Below the pieces are notes generated by a model. The model worked only from the letters and a program-made list of their open reading frames with translations, had not been told where the DNA came from and ran no database searches. Source: Alishewanella metallidurans (GTDB lineage Bacteria > Pseudomonadota > Gammaproteobacteria > Enterobacterales > Alteromonadaceae). From it: a stretch of 64,000 bases of DNA. The stretch covers positions 248,001 to 312,000 of the forward strand of contig NZ_JALAHQ010000001.1 of assembly GCF_036983985.1 (NCBI RefSeq), given 5' to 3'. Shown piece after piece: positions 37,538 through 46,534 of this stretch (positions are counted from its first letter, which is position 1; each line of letters begins with the position of its first letter). The position numbers were made by a program, and so were the translations under genes.

Positions 37538-37709
37538 TAAATTAGCAAGCAACGCGGTAAAAAACATCAATTTAGTCGCCCGCTTGTATTGATGGGCGAT
37601 GCCGCTATAGATTTTTCACTATATTTTATTTTTCTGACCAAAATCATCATCTTCGCTGTAGCACTTATATCCAGTGTGATCACAATCGATCAATCACTTT
37701 GTTTTTACC

Positions 37710-37739
37710 TTGACAATGGTCAAACCTGCACCCTAAACT
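37710..37739 (+). promoter_or_regulatory. Predicted mra promoter of the division cluster
   Basis: TTGACA (37710-37715), an 18-base spacer and TAAACT (37734-37739). Transcription would begin near 37746, immediately before the MraZ boxes. The -35 is perfect, the -10 matches four of six. Confidence 0.6.
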
Positions 37740-37748
37740 GTGTTGTTG

Positions 37749-37773
37749 TGGGGTTTTGTGGGTAAAAGTGGAT
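37749..37773 (+). promoter_or_regulatory. MraZ operator: three TGGGN-type repeats at 10-base spacing
   Basis: TGGGG, TGGGT and TGGAT start at 37749, 37759 and 37769, each separated by five bases. This is the arrangement bound by MraZ in Escherichia coli. The third repeat departs from TGGGN by one base. It sits between the predicted promoter and mraZ, so MraZ should repress its own cluster. Confidence 0.8.
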
Positions 37774-37823
37774 CAAAAAGCTTACTCGCAAATAAAATTA
37801 ATAAATAATTGCACAGGAAGCTT

Positions 37824-38288
37824 ATGTTTCGTGGCTCATTTACACTGACATTAGACGAGAAAGGACGGTTAGCGATACCTACGCGCTACCGCGATTTTCT
37901 GCTGTCTGATGCAAAGGGCCACCTCATTTGTACCATAGATTTACATGACCCCTGCTTACTATTGTACCCGCTTGCCGAGTGGGAAGAAATTGAAGAAAAG
38001 CTAAAACGCTTGTCTAGCTTAAACCCGCAAGAACGCCGCTTACAGCGCGTATTGTTGGGTAATGCGACCGACTGTGAAATGGATAAAAATGGCCGTATTT
38101 TAGTGCCGGCATCACTACGTGAGCATGCCGGTTTAAGCAAAAATATCCGCCTGGTTGGTCAACTCAATAAATTTGAAATCTGGGATGAAACTGCCTGGCA
38201 TGACCGTCTAGCTGCTGATATTGCACTAGAGCAGGCTCAAGCGGGTGAGGTTGAATTGTCAGAAAGATTACAGGACTTTGCACTGTAG
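37824..38288 (+). CDS. mraZ: Transcriptional regulator MraZ
   Basis: A 154-residue AbrB-fold protein with two tandem MraZ (SpoVT-AbrB-like) halves: DEKGRLAIPTRYRD near the N-terminus and DKNGRILVPASLREHAGL in the second half, each with the family DxxGRxxxP signature. It forms ring oligomers and represses its own division/cell-wall operon. The start at 37824 follows AGGAAG with normal spacing and begins MFRGSF, the conserved N-terminus; an upstream TTG at 37809 was rejected. First gene of the dcw cluster. Confidence 0.97.
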   Translation: MFRGSFTLTLDEKGRLAIPTRYRDFLLSDAKGHLICTIDLHDPCLLLYPLAEWEEIEEKLKRLSSLNPQERRLQRVLLGNATDCEMDKNGRILVPASLREHAGLSKNIRLVGQLNKFEIWDETAWHDRLAADIALEQAQAGEVELSERLQDFAL

Positions 38289-38289
38289 A

Positions 38290-39234
38290 ATGAATGCATC
38301 AGCCCACATTTCCGTATTATTGCAAGAAGCAATAGACGGCTTAGCACTGAAAAACGATGGTTGCTACCTTGATGGCACCTTCGGTCGTGGTGGGCATAGC
38401 CGCGCAATTTTAGCTAAGTTAGGGCCAAACGGCCGCTTGTTCGCGATAGATCGCGACCCTACTGCAATAGCCTCGGCTGAGCAGCTAACCGCTGACCCAC
38501 GTTTTCATATAACCCATAGCCCGTTTGCTGCTTTAGCAACTATTGCCGAACAGTTAAGCATTGTTGGCGCTATAGATGGTATTTTGCTTGATCTTGGTGT
38601 GTCTTCACCACAGCTAGACGATGCCGACCGCGGTTTTAGCTTTATGCGTGATGGCCCATTAGATATGCGTATGGACCCAAGTTCTGGTATTAGTGCGGCT
38701 AATTGGTTAGCGCAGGCTGACGTAGAAGATATTAGCTTTGTGTTACGGGAATATGGCGAAGAAAAATTTGCTTGGCGTATTGCGCAAGCCATCGTTGCCG
38801 CGCGTAGTGAAGCCGCTATTACCCGCACTGCACAGTTAGCTAAATTAATTAGCGACAGCGTGCCAAAAAGCAATAAAGAGAAAAAACACCCTGCAACCCG
38901 CAGCTTTCAAGCCATTCGTATTTATATTAACAGCGAGCTGGAGCAGGTTAATCAGGCATTGCATGCGGCTATGCAGGTATTAAAACCTGGCGGCCGCTTA
39001 GTCGTTATTAGTTTTCACTCGTTAGAAGACCGCCTAGTAAAGCAGTTTATGCGCCGCTTTGCTAAAGGTGAGCCAATACCGCGCGGCATTCCGCTAACTG
39101 CAGCGCAAATGAATCAGCGCACCGAGCTAACCTTAGTTGGCAAAGCCATAATGCCTTCTGAGCAAGAGCTAGAGTTAAACCCGCGAGCGCGCAGTGCCGT
39201 GCTTCGTATCGCACAGAAGCAAACGCATGACTAA
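38290..39234 (+). CDS. rsmH: 16S rRNA (cytosine(1402)-N4)-methyltransferase RsmH
   Basis: A 314-residue S-adenosylmethionine methyltransferase that modifies N4 of C1402, the same nucleotide that RsmI (encoded upstream in this window) methylates on the ribose. Motifs: ISVLLQEAIDGL start, DGTFGRGGHSRAIL (cofactor loop), LLDLGVSSPQLD, and VISFHSLEDRLVKQFM. I chose the ATG at 38290, one base after the mraZ stop, because it matches the conserved N-terminus; a longer frame begins inside mraZ. Overlaps ftsL by eight bases. Confidence 0.97.
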   Translation: MNASAHISVLLQEAIDGLALKNDGCYLDGTFGRGGHSRAILAKLGPNGRLFAIDRDPTAIASAEQLTADPRFHITHSPFAALATIAEQLSIVGAIDGILLDLGVSSPQLDDADRGFSFMRDGPLDMRMDPSSGISAANWLAQADVEDISFVLREYGEEKFAWRIAQAIVAARSEAAITRTAQLAKLISDSVPKSNKEKKHPATRSFQAIRIYINSELEQVNQALHAAMQVLKPGGRLVVISFHSLEDRLVKQFMRRFAKGEPIPRGIPLTAAQMNQRTELTLVGKAIMPSEQELELNPRARSAVLRIAQKQTHD

Positions 39235-39535
39235 TATTAAATTGCATTGGCTTATTGTTAACGACTGGCACCAGCAAAAGAAGCTGGTTTTGTTGTTATT
39301 GGCCTGCATAATTTCGGCGTTAGTTGTAGTGCATTTTGCCCACCTCAATCGTCAGTTAACTATTGCCCAAGATGACCTTTATCAGCAGCGCGACCAGCTG
39401 GATATCGAATGGCGTAATTTAGTGTTGGAACAGCGTGCGTTGTCGGAACATAGCCGGGTTGAAGATATCGCTCGTAATCGCTTAAATATGCATCGCCCTG
39501 CCGGCGCGCAAGATATTGCGGTAACTGTGCCATGA
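39227..39535 (+). CDS. ftsL: Cell division protein FtsL
   Basis: A 102-residue single-pass membrane protein: short cytoplasmic N-terminus, membrane segment KLVLLLLACIISALVVVHF (about 22-41), then a periplasmic leucine-zipper-like coiled coil (about 42-85) that pairs with FtsB and FtsQ. The start at 39227 overlaps the rsmH stop by eight bases. Position between rsmH and ftsI and size are diagnostic, since FtsL sequence diverges quickly. Confidence 0.93.
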   Translation: MTNIKLHWLIVNDWHQQKKLVLLLLACIISALVVVHFAHLNRQLTIAQDDLYQQRDQLDIEWRNLVLEQRALSEHSRVEDIARNRLNMHRPAGAQDIAVTVP

Positions 39536-41283
39536 GTCGGGCTAAGAAGATGTCTCAAGCTAAAGGTCGTTCGGTACCATCGGTACTTGGCTGGCGTTTT
39601 GCTTTTGTTTTAATGACCTTGGCCGGTGTGTTTAGCGCTTTAGTAGTGCGTGCCGCTTGGTTACAAGTGGTTGAACCAGAAATGTTAGTAAGCCAAGGTG
39701 ATATGCGCAGCCTAAGGGTTGAGGCTGACACGGTATTACGCGGTATGATCTTTGATCGCAACGGCGAAGAGCTGGCGATGAGCATACCGGTTGAGGCTAT
39801 TTGGGCCGACCCCAAAGTAGTCATCGAGCGTCATGCTTCAGCTGACGAGCGGCGCTGGCACGCACTGGCTGACATTTTACAAATGAGTTCAGCACAGCTA
39901 CTAACTAAAATTGGCGACAACCCGCAGCGGCGGTTTGTTTATTTACAGCGTCAGGTTAATCCTGCCGTAGTCGATTACGTTAAAAAGCTAAAAGTGCCGG
40001 GCATTTATTTTCGCCAAGAGTCGCGTCGCTATTACCCTGCGGGTGAAGTTACTGCTCAGCTAATTGGCTTTACCAACGTTGATGATATTGGCGTTGAAGG
40101 CATAGAAAAACGTTACGACGAGTTTTTAACGGGCGCTGCTGGACGTAAAGTATTTCGTAAAGATGCCAAAGGCCGTGAAATAGAAGTAATAGAGCGAGCC
40201 AAGGCGCAGCAGCCGGGTAATTTGCATCTTAGTATTGATCAGCGTATTCAAACTGTTACTTACCGCGAACTAAAAAAAGCGGTGTTATCACATGGCGCTA
40301 CCTCAGGCTCAGCTATTGTGGTGGATGTGCAAACTGGCGAAGTGCTTGCCATGGTTAACAGCCCATCATTTAATCCCAATAATCGTGGTAATGCTCCGGC
40401 CTATTTGTTTCGCAATCGCGCCATTACTGACACCTTTGAACCCGGTTCAACCATGAAGCCTCTAGCGGTATTAAGTGCGCTTGAGTTTGGTGCGACTAAG
40501 CTAGGCGCTACTGTTGATACCAGCCCAGGTTATATGCGCATTGGCGGCAGCTGGGTGCGTGATGCTAATAACTATAAAACACTTAGCCTAACCGGCATTA
40601 TTCAAAAATCGAGCAACGTGGGTGTAAGCAAGCTAGTGCTGTCTATGCCGCATGAGCACGTACTTGGTTTGTATAGCAATATGGGGTTGGGTATTGATAC
40701 CGGCCTTGGCTTAAATGGCGAAAGTAGTGGCATGTTAAGCCATCGTCGGCGTTGGTCGGATTTTGAACGTGCTACTTTAGCCTTTGGCTATGGTTTGTCA
40801 GTTACTGCAGCACAGTTAGCCAGAGCTTATGCCACTATGGCCAATGGTGGTATTAGTCGTCCGCTGACTATTTTAAAAAGTGAAAATCAGCAGCCGGGTG
40901 AGCAAGTGCTAGATAGCAAAAATGCGGCCGCGATGTTGGAAATGATGGAAGCGAATATTATGCCCGGTGGTACTGCCACCCGAGCGCAGGTTAAAGGTTA
41001 TCGCGTGGGTGGCAAAACAGGTACCGCGCGTAAAGCCATCGCTGGTGGTTATGGCGAAGATTATATCGCCTCGTTCGCCGGTGTCGGCCCTGTGTCTAAT
41101 CCTCGCTTAGCTTGTGTCGTGGTTATTAATGAGCCCGCAGGTGATTTTTATCATGGTGGTGAAATAGCGGCGCCGGTTTTTGCCAATATCATGGGTGCAA
41201 GTATGCAGCTGTTAAATTTAACACCAGATGCACTAAACCAACCCAAGCTTTCTGCAATAACAGGGGGTAGCAATGCCGGTTAA
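39532..41283 (+). CDS. ftsI: Septal peptidoglycan transpeptidase FtsI (PBP3)
   Basis: A 583-residue class B penicillin-binding protein that cross-links septal peptidoglycan with FtsW. Membrane anchor (about 22-45), pedestal domain with RGMIFDRNGEELA at 70-82, then the transpeptidase: nucleophile Ser306 in STMK (306-309), SSN at 360-362 and KTG at 495-497, all at the expected spacing. ATG overlaps the ftsL stop by four bases (ATGA). Confidence 0.97.
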   Translation: MSRAKKMSQAKGRSVPSVLGWRFAFVLMTLAGVFSALVVRAAWLQVVEPEMLVSQGDMRSLRVEADTVLRGMIFDRNGEELAMSIPVEAIWADPKVVIERHASADERRWHALADILQMSSAQLLTKIGDNPQRRFVYLQRQVNPAVVDYVKKLKVPGIYFRQESRRYYPAGEVTAQLIGFTNVDDIGVEGIEKRYDEFLTGAAGRKVFRKDAKGREIEVIERAKAQQPGNLHLSIDQRIQTVTYRELKKAVLSHGATSGSAIVVDVQTGEVLAMVNSPSFNPNNRGNAPAYLFRNRAITDTFEPGSTMKPLAVLSALEFGATKLGATVDTSPGYMRIGGSWVRDANNYKTLSLTGIIQKSSNVGVSKLVLSMPHEHVLGLYSNMGLGIDTGLGLNGESSGMLSHRRRWSDFERATLAFGYGLSVTAAQLARAYATMANGGISRPLTILKSENQQPGEQVLDSKNAAAMLEMMEANIMPGGTATRAQVKGYRVGGKTGTARKAIAGGYGEDYIASFAGVGPVSNPRLACVVVINEPAGDFYHGGEIAAPVFANIMGASMQLLNLTPDALNQPKLSAITGGSNAG

Positions 41284-42730
41284 TTCTAAGCAGTGGTTGG
41301 CCTTGTATGCCAATGATGTACCAGATGTTGAGCTAGAGCAGTTACAGCTAGATAGCCGTAACGTTGGCGTTAATGACGTATTTTTAGCTATTCCTGGTGT
41401 GCAACAACATGGTAAACAGTTTATTAGCCAAGCTTTAGCGCAAGGCGCGGGTTTGGTGCTAACCAACGAAGGTAGCTACAACGACAAACGTGTGGTGGTA
41501 TTGCCAGAACTGGTGCAACTACTGCCGGCACTGGCCGCAAATTTTTATCAGCAACCGGCGCGACAACTGCAATTAGTTGGTATAACCGGCACTAATGGTA
41601 AATCCAGCACGGCATTTTTTATTAGTCGTTTAGCTGAGCAATTAGCTCTGCCCGCTGCAGTTATTGGCACGCTAGGCTATGGTTCGTGCAGCAACCTAAC
41701 GCCGTTGCCAAATACCACACCGCATTATGTTGATATACAACGTATTTTATCACTTAGCGTGGTTAATAATGCCAAGTTAGTTGCTATGGAAGTGTCGTCG
41801 CATGCGTTAGCGCAGCATCGGGTTGCGGGTTTATTGTTTGATGTCTCGGTTTTTACTAACCTAACCCGCGATCATCTAGATTATCACGGCTCTATGGCCG
41901 AATACGCCGCAGCAAAAGCGACGTTATTTACGCCACAGTTAAGCCGTACTGCGGTAATTAATGTATCTGATGAATTTGGCCGTAAGCTGGCCGCGCAAAG
42001 CCAAGTGCCGGTATTTGCTTATGGTAAAGCTGAAGACTGTGCCGGTTTTAGCCAGTATCTTGGTTATTCTGACGTTGTTGTTACCACCGAAGGTTATCAG
42101 CTTAAACTAAGCAGCCACTTATCTGAACAACGTTTTTATTTACCGCTGTTAGGCGAATTTAATATTCAAAATACACTGGCTGCAATAGCGAGTTTATTGG
42201 TGCTTGGCTATGACTTCGCTGCAATTATTACTGCTTGCAGCCAGCTACAACCGGTGCCAGGCAGAATGGAACAGTTTAAGTTTCCACAAAATTTTACCGC
42301 CGTTGTCGATTACGCTCATACTCCAGATGCATTACAGCAGGCGCTACAGTCATTACGTTTACATTGTAAAGGCCGCTTATGGTGTGTGTTTGGCTGCGGT
42401 GGTGACCGTGACCGCGGCAAACGGCCAATAATGGGCCAAATTGCCGAGCTTTATGCCGACCATGTAATTGTTACTGCTGATAATCCGCGCAGCGAAGATG
42501 TTGTTGCTATTTGCGAAGATATTGCCGCAGGTATGAGCCCTGACGGCAGCTATACCATTGAGCCTGATCGACAAAGTGCCATTAAGCTAGCGCTGATCAG
42601 CGCACAAGCACATGACATTGTGCTTATCGCTGGTAAAGGCCATGAAACTATTCAAATTATTGGTACTGAGCAGCGGCAATATGATGAACGTGCTTATCTT
42701 CGCCAGCTTATTGCGGAGATGCCAGCATGA
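41273..42730 (+). CDS. murE: UDP-MurNAc-L-Ala-D-Glu:meso-diaminopimelate ligase MurE
   Basis: A 485-residue Mur ligase that adds the third stem residue in the cytoplasm. The ATP loop GITGTNGKSS (about 103-112) and MEVSSHAL are typical, and the DNPR motif (in TADNPRSED) selects meso-diaminopimelate over lysine, as expected for a Gram-negative cell. That fits the diaminopimelate-type peptidase encoded nearby. Start overlaps ftsI by 11 bases; stop overlaps murF by four. Confidence 0.96.
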   Translation: MPVNSKQWLALYANDVPDVELEQLQLDSRNVGVNDVFLAIPGVQQHGKQFISQALAQGAGLVLTNEGSYNDKRVVVLPELVQLLPALAANFYQQPARQLQLVGITGTNGKSSTAFFISRLAEQLALPAAVIGTLGYGSCSNLTPLPNTTPHYVDIQRILSLSVVNNAKLVAMEVSSHALAQHRVAGLLFDVSVFTNLTRDHLDYHGSMAEYAAAKATLFTPQLSRTAVINVSDEFGRKLAAQSQVPVFAYGKAEDCAGFSQYLGYSDVVVTTEGYQLKLSSHLSEQRFYLPLLGEFNIQNTLAAIASLLVLGYDFAAIITACSQLQPVPGRMEQFKFPQNFTAVVDYAHTPDALQQALQSLRLHCKGRLWCVFGCGGDRDRGKRPIMGQIAELYADHVIVTADNPRSEDVVAICEDIAAGMSPDGSYTIEPDRQSAIKLALISAQAHDIVLIAGKGHETIQIIGTEQRQYDERAYLRQLIAEMPA

Positions 42731-44103
42731 TAAAATTAAACTGTGCAGAAATTGCGTTAATGCTCGATGGTAGCTTAGTCGGCCACAACGTCAGTATTTT
42801 AAATGTCAGTACAGACAGCCGAACTATTGCGAACGACGATTTGTTTATCGCCTTAAAAGGCCCTAATTTTGATGGCTCAGCATTTATTGCAGAGGTAAAG
42901 GCTAAAGGTGCGGCAGCGGTTGTTGTAGAGCAAGCGGTAAATGTCGATATTCCACAAATTATTGTGCACGACACTCATCTGGCATTAGGCCAGTTAGCGG
43001 CTGCGGTAAAAGCCCGCTTAGCGGTAAAAACGGTAGCAGTAACTGGCAGTGCGGGTAAAACTACAGTCAAAGAAATGATCGCGGCTATCTTAAGCCGACG
43101 TGGCCGTGTGTTAGCTACGCAGGGCAATTTTAATAATGATATTGGCGTACCGCTTACTATGTTGCGTCTTAGCGAAAAGCATGACTATGCCGTGCTTGAA
43201 CTGGGTGCTAATCATCAAGGTGAAATAGCCTATACCACTGCGCTGGCAAAACCCGATGTTGCCATTATTACCAACGTTGCCGCTTCGCACCTAGAGGGTT
43301 TTGGCGACGTAGATGGGGTGGCGCGGGCAAAAGGTGAAATTTTTAATGCTATTACTGAGCAAGGTTTAGCCATTATTCCAGCCGACAGCCAGTATTGCGA
43401 TTATTGGCTACAGCGTTTAGCCGGTAAGCAGGTGGTGCAGTTTTCTACCACTAAAACGACGGATTACTGCGCACAGGCAATAGTTCTAGACGACCACGGT
43501 TGTGCCGGTTTTGAATTGGTTTGCCCACAAGGTAAGCAGTTTGTACAGTTAACACTGCCTGGTAAGCATAATGTTTCTAATGCCTTAGCTGCTGCCGCCG
43601 CGAGCATTGCTGTTGGCGCAAGCTTACTCGACGTGCAATTAGGTTTAGCGCAAATGCCCGCCGTTAAAGGCCGTGCCAATATTAACATGCTGTCACCGCA
43701 ATTACGTCTGATTGACGATACCTACAATGCCAATGTTGAGTCAGTTAAGGCCGCGATTGATTTATTAACGGCGTTTGTTGGCTATCGCATATTAGTGCTA
43801 GGCGACATGGCGGAATTGGGTACTGACGCCCGTTTATACCATGAAGAGATAGGTTTATACGCACAAAAAGCAGGTGTTAATCTGTTGTTCACCCTTGGCG
43901 TGTTATCACAGAGCGCCAGCGATTTGTTTGCTGGACAAGGCGCTCATTTTAGTTCGCGCCAAGCGCTTATTCAGCGCTTAATGCCAATAGTATTAGAACA
44001 ACAGGAAGTCACCCTGCTAGTGAAAGGCTCGCGCAGTGCGAAAATGGAATTAGTCGTACAAGACTTGCTAGAAAGATGTCAGCAGGAGAGTCACCCATGC
44101 TAG
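42727..44103 (+). CDS. murF: UDP-MurNAc-tripeptide:D-Ala-D-Ala ligase MurF
   Basis: A 458-residue Mur ligase that adds D-Ala-D-Ala to complete the pentapeptide precursor. The ATP loop is VTGSAGKTTVKEM near residue 106, followed by LELGANHQGEI and the Mur ligase IDDTYNANVES motif, where MurF-type enzymes bind the substrate. Its dipeptide substrate comes from Ddl, encoded downstream. It overlaps murE by four bases and mraY by seven. Confidence 0.96.
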   Translation: MIKLNCAEIALMLDGSLVGHNVSILNVSTDSRTIANDDLFIALKGPNFDGSAFIAEVKAKGAAAVVVEQAVNVDIPQIIVHDTHLALGQLAAAVKARLAVKTVAVTGSAGKTTVKEMIAAILSRRGRVLATQGNFNNDIGVPLTMLRLSEKHDYAVLELGANHQGEIAYTTALAKPDVAIITNVAASHLEGFGDVDGVARAKGEIFNAITEQGLAIIPADSQYCDYWLQRLAGKQVVQFSTTKTTDYCAQAIVLDDHGCAGFELVCPQGKQFVQLTLPGKHNVSNALAAAAASIAVGASLLDVQLGLAQMPAVKGRANINMLSPQLRLIDDTYNANVESVKAAIDLLTAFVGYRILVLGDMAELGTDARLYHEEIGLYAQKAGVNLLFTLGVLSQSASDLFAGQGAHFSSRQALIQRLMPIVLEQQEVTLLVKGSRSAKMELVVQDLLERCQQESHPC

Positions 44104-45179
44104 TTTGGTTAGCCGAGTACTTAACCCAGTATTTTAATGCGTTTAACGTGTTTAGTTATCTAACGTTTCGCGCCATTTTGGGTATTTTAACCTCGTTATT
44201 TTTAAGTTTATATTTAGGGCCTAAACTCATTGCCCGCTTACAACGCATGCAAATTGGTCAGGTTGTGCGTGGTGACGGCCCAGAAAGTCATTTCTCGAAA
44301 AAAGGCACGCCTACGATGGGCGGCTTGCTAATTTTGGGCGCGGTGTTAATAAGTACCTTACTATGGGCTAATTTAGAAAATAAATATGTCTGGGTAGTAC
44401 TTTTTGTTTTAGTCAGCTTTGGCTGGATTGGCTTTGTCGACGACTATCGCAAAGTGGTGCGTAAAGACCCTAAAGGCCTAATTGCGCGCTGGAAGTATTT
44501 TTGGCAATCCTTATTTGCTATTGCTGTGGCAGCGTTTTTGTATTTTACCGCCGAACGTCCAGCCGAAACCGCATTATTAGTGCCTTTTGTTAAAGACGTT
44601 ATGCCGCAGTTGGGCTTATTGTTTTTAGCGCTAAGCTATTTTGTTATTGTTGGTACTAGCAATGCCGTAAATCTTACTGATGGCCTAGACGGCTTAGCCA
44701 TTGTGCCAACCATTATGGTAGCTGCCGCATTTGCCATTATTGCGTACTTAAGTGGCAACGTTAATTTTTCTAGTTATTTGCATATCCCTTATTTACCTCA
44801 CGCCAGCGAACTGGTGGTGGTTTGTGCCTCCTTGGTCGGCGCTGGTTTAGGCTTTTTGTGGTTTAACACCTATCCAGCACAAGTATTTATGGGTGACGTG
44901 GGTTCATTAGCCTTGGGTGCAGTGCTAGGTGTCATTGCCATTTTAGTAAGACAAGAAATTGTGCTGTTTATTATGGGCGGCATCTTTGTTATGGAAACAG
45001 TCTCGGTCATTTTGCAAGTAGGCTCTTATAAGCTGCGTGGTCAGCGCATTTTCCGAATGGCACCTATTCATCATCATTACGAACTAAAAGGCTGGCCAGA
45101 ACCGCGGGTTATTGTACGGTTTTGGATCTTGTCGATCATTTTTGTGCTGGTTGGCCTAGCCACCTTAAAGCTGAGATAA
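44097..45179 (+). CDS. mraY: Phospho-N-acetylmuramoyl-pentapeptide transferase MraY
   Basis: A 360-residue inner-membrane enzyme with ten predicted membrane segments that makes lipid I from UDP-MurNAc-pentapeptide and undecaprenyl phosphate. Visible active-site regions are FVDDYRK, NLTDGLDGLA, and FMGDVGSLALG with the Mg-binding Asp residues, plus MAPIHHHYELKGW near the end. I chose the ATG at 44097, which overlaps murF by seven bases and starts with the conserved MLVWLAEYL. Confidence 0.97.
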   Translation: MLVWLAEYLTQYFNAFNVFSYLTFRAILGILTSLFLSLYLGPKLIARLQRMQIGQVVRGDGPESHFSKKGTPTMGGLLILGAVLISTLLWANLENKYVWVVLFVLVSFGWIGFVDDYRKVVRKDPKGLIARWKYFWQSLFAIAVAAFLYFTAERPAETALLVPFVKDVMPQLGLLFLALSYFVIVGTSNAVNLTDGLDGLAIVPTIMVAAAFAIIAYLSGNVNFSSYLHIPYLPHASELVVVCASLVGAGLGFLWFNTYPAQVFMGDVGSLALGAVLGVIAILVRQEIVLFIMGGIFVMETVSVILQVGSYKLRGQRIFRMAPIHHHYELKGWPEPRVIVRFWILSIIFVLVGLATLKLR

Positions 45180-45181
45180 CA

Positions 45182-46534
45182 ATGATGCCGACGATAACAC
45201 AGGTTGCCATCACGCAACGTTTAGCAAAAAAACGCATCGCCGTAGTAGGCCTAGGTTTGTCTGGGCTGGCCACGGTGCGTTTTTTACTAAGCTTGGGCGT
45301 GAAACCCGTGTTAATGGACAGCCGGATTAAACCTGCCGGTATTGAGCAAATAGCAGCAGAAAAAGTAGACGGTATTTACTTAGGCGAACTAGATGCGAAT
45401 CGCTTAGCGAAAATGGACATGATTATTCTAAGTCCGGGTTTATCGCCAACGCATCCTGCGCTTCGTTTTGCCGTTGCTCAAGGCGCTGAATTAATAGGCG
45501 ATGTTGAGCTGTTCGCACGTTTCAATCAAAAACCGGTTATTGCTATTACCGGCTCTAATGGTAAGTCTACGGTAACTAAACTGGTTGAAGCCATGCTTAA
45601 ATGCAGCGGCATTAATGCGTTAGCGGCGGGTAATATCGGTTTGCCAGTACTAGAGGCTATTGCTCAGCCTAGTGTTGATGTATTTGTGCTGGAGTTATCA
45701 AGTTTTCAGTTAGACACCACGTTTAGCTTACAAAGCGTAGCCAGCACTATTTTAAATATCAGTGCCGATCATCTAGACCGCTATCACACTATGTCAGCCT
45801 ATACCGAGTCTAAACAGCGGGTATACCAGCATACGCAATTGGCGGTGTTTAATTTAGATGACAGCGCAACCACCCCAGAACAAACCGCGCAAACACTGGG
45901 TATTAAGTTAGCCGATGCGGCATACGGCGTTGCCGAGTGCGAGGGGCAGCGTTGTTTAATGCTGGCCAGTGAGCCGCTACTAAACGTTAGTCAAATGACC
46001 ATATTTGGTGCACATAATGAATTTAATGCGCTGGTTGCTGCTAGCTTAGCGCTAGCTGCTGGCGCTAGCCGTACCGGTGTTGTGCAAGCACTACAGCAAT
46101 TTGAATCGCTACCACATCGTTGTGTTTTAGTAACTAATAGCAATAACGTGCGCTGGGTTAACGACTCTAAAGCAACCAATATTGGCGCGACATTAGCAGC
46201 AATTGCCGGTTTACGGCCCAGTGTTAGTGGCAACTTAATTTTAATTGCTGGCGGTGACGGCAAGGGCGCGGATATGCGCGAGCTAAAGCCGGTACTGGAT
46301 GCGGATGTACAGCAGCTTATTACTCTTGGCCAAGACGGCCCAGCTATTGCTGAATTAAAAGCGAATAGCATTCCAGTTAAAACGCTACAAGACGCCGTGA
46401 AAGTAGCTGCGCGCTTAGCCAAACCTGGCGATATGGTGTTGCTGTCGCCAGCTTGCGCTAGCCTAGATATGTTTAAAAGTTACAGTGATCGTGGTGAGCA
46501 GTTTGCCTCCGCGGTTAAGGCGGAGGTGCTATGA
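45182..46534 (+). CDS. murD: UDP-MurNAc-L-Ala:D-Glu ligase MurD
   Basis: A 450-residue Mur ligase that adds the second stem residue, D-Glu. N-terminal Rossmann start VVGLGLSGLATVRFLL, ATP loop ITGSNGKSTVTKL near 120-132, then LELSSFQLD and the VRWVNDSKATN motif, all MurD hallmarks. The ATG at 45182 lies two bases after the mraY stop (a second Met at 45185 is possible); the longer frame starting inside mraY is spurious. Stop overlaps ftsW by four bases. Confidence 0.96.
   Translation: MMPTITQVAITQRLAKKRIAVVGLGLSGLATVRFLLSLGVKPVLMDSRIKPAGIEQIAAEKVDGIYLGELDANRLAKMDMIILSPGLSPTHPALRFAVAQGAELIGDVELFARFNQKPVIAITGSNGKSTVTKLVEAMLKCSGINALAAGNIGLPVLEAIAQPSVDVFVLELSSFQLDTTFSLQSVASTILNISADHLDRYHTMSAYTESKQRVYQHTQLAVFNLDDSATTPEQTAQTLGIKLADAAYGVAECEGQRCLMLASEPLLNVSQMTIFGAHNEFNALVAASLALAAGASRTGVVQALQQFESLPHRCVLVTNSNNVRWVNDSKATNIGATLAAIAGLRPSVSGNLILIAGGDGKGADMRELKPVLDADVQQLITLGQDGPAIAELKANSIPVKTLQDAVKVAARLAKPGDMVLLSPACASLDMFKSYSDRGEQFASAVKAEVL

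Larger units (their letters stand above)
37447..37823. other. 377-base intergenic region between the RpiR gene and mraZ
   Basis: Non-coding region holding the divergent promoters of the regulator and the division cluster. It contains a putative regulator operator (37525-37537), a TCGCCC/GGGCGA inverted repeat (37576-37599), a TTGACA -35 box (37710) and the MraZ operator (37749-37773). I see no ORF or RNA gene in it. Confidence 0.8.

Noticed and set aside
37576..37599. TCGCCC/GGGCGA inverted repeat upstream of mraZ as a terminator
   Set aside because: Short six-base arms with a 12-base loop and no adjacent T-run; too weak to call.
37675..37684. TGTGATCACA palindrome upstream of mraZ, resembling a CRP site
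   Set aside because: CRP needs TGTGA-N6-TCACA; here the arms touch with no spacer, so the fit is wrong.
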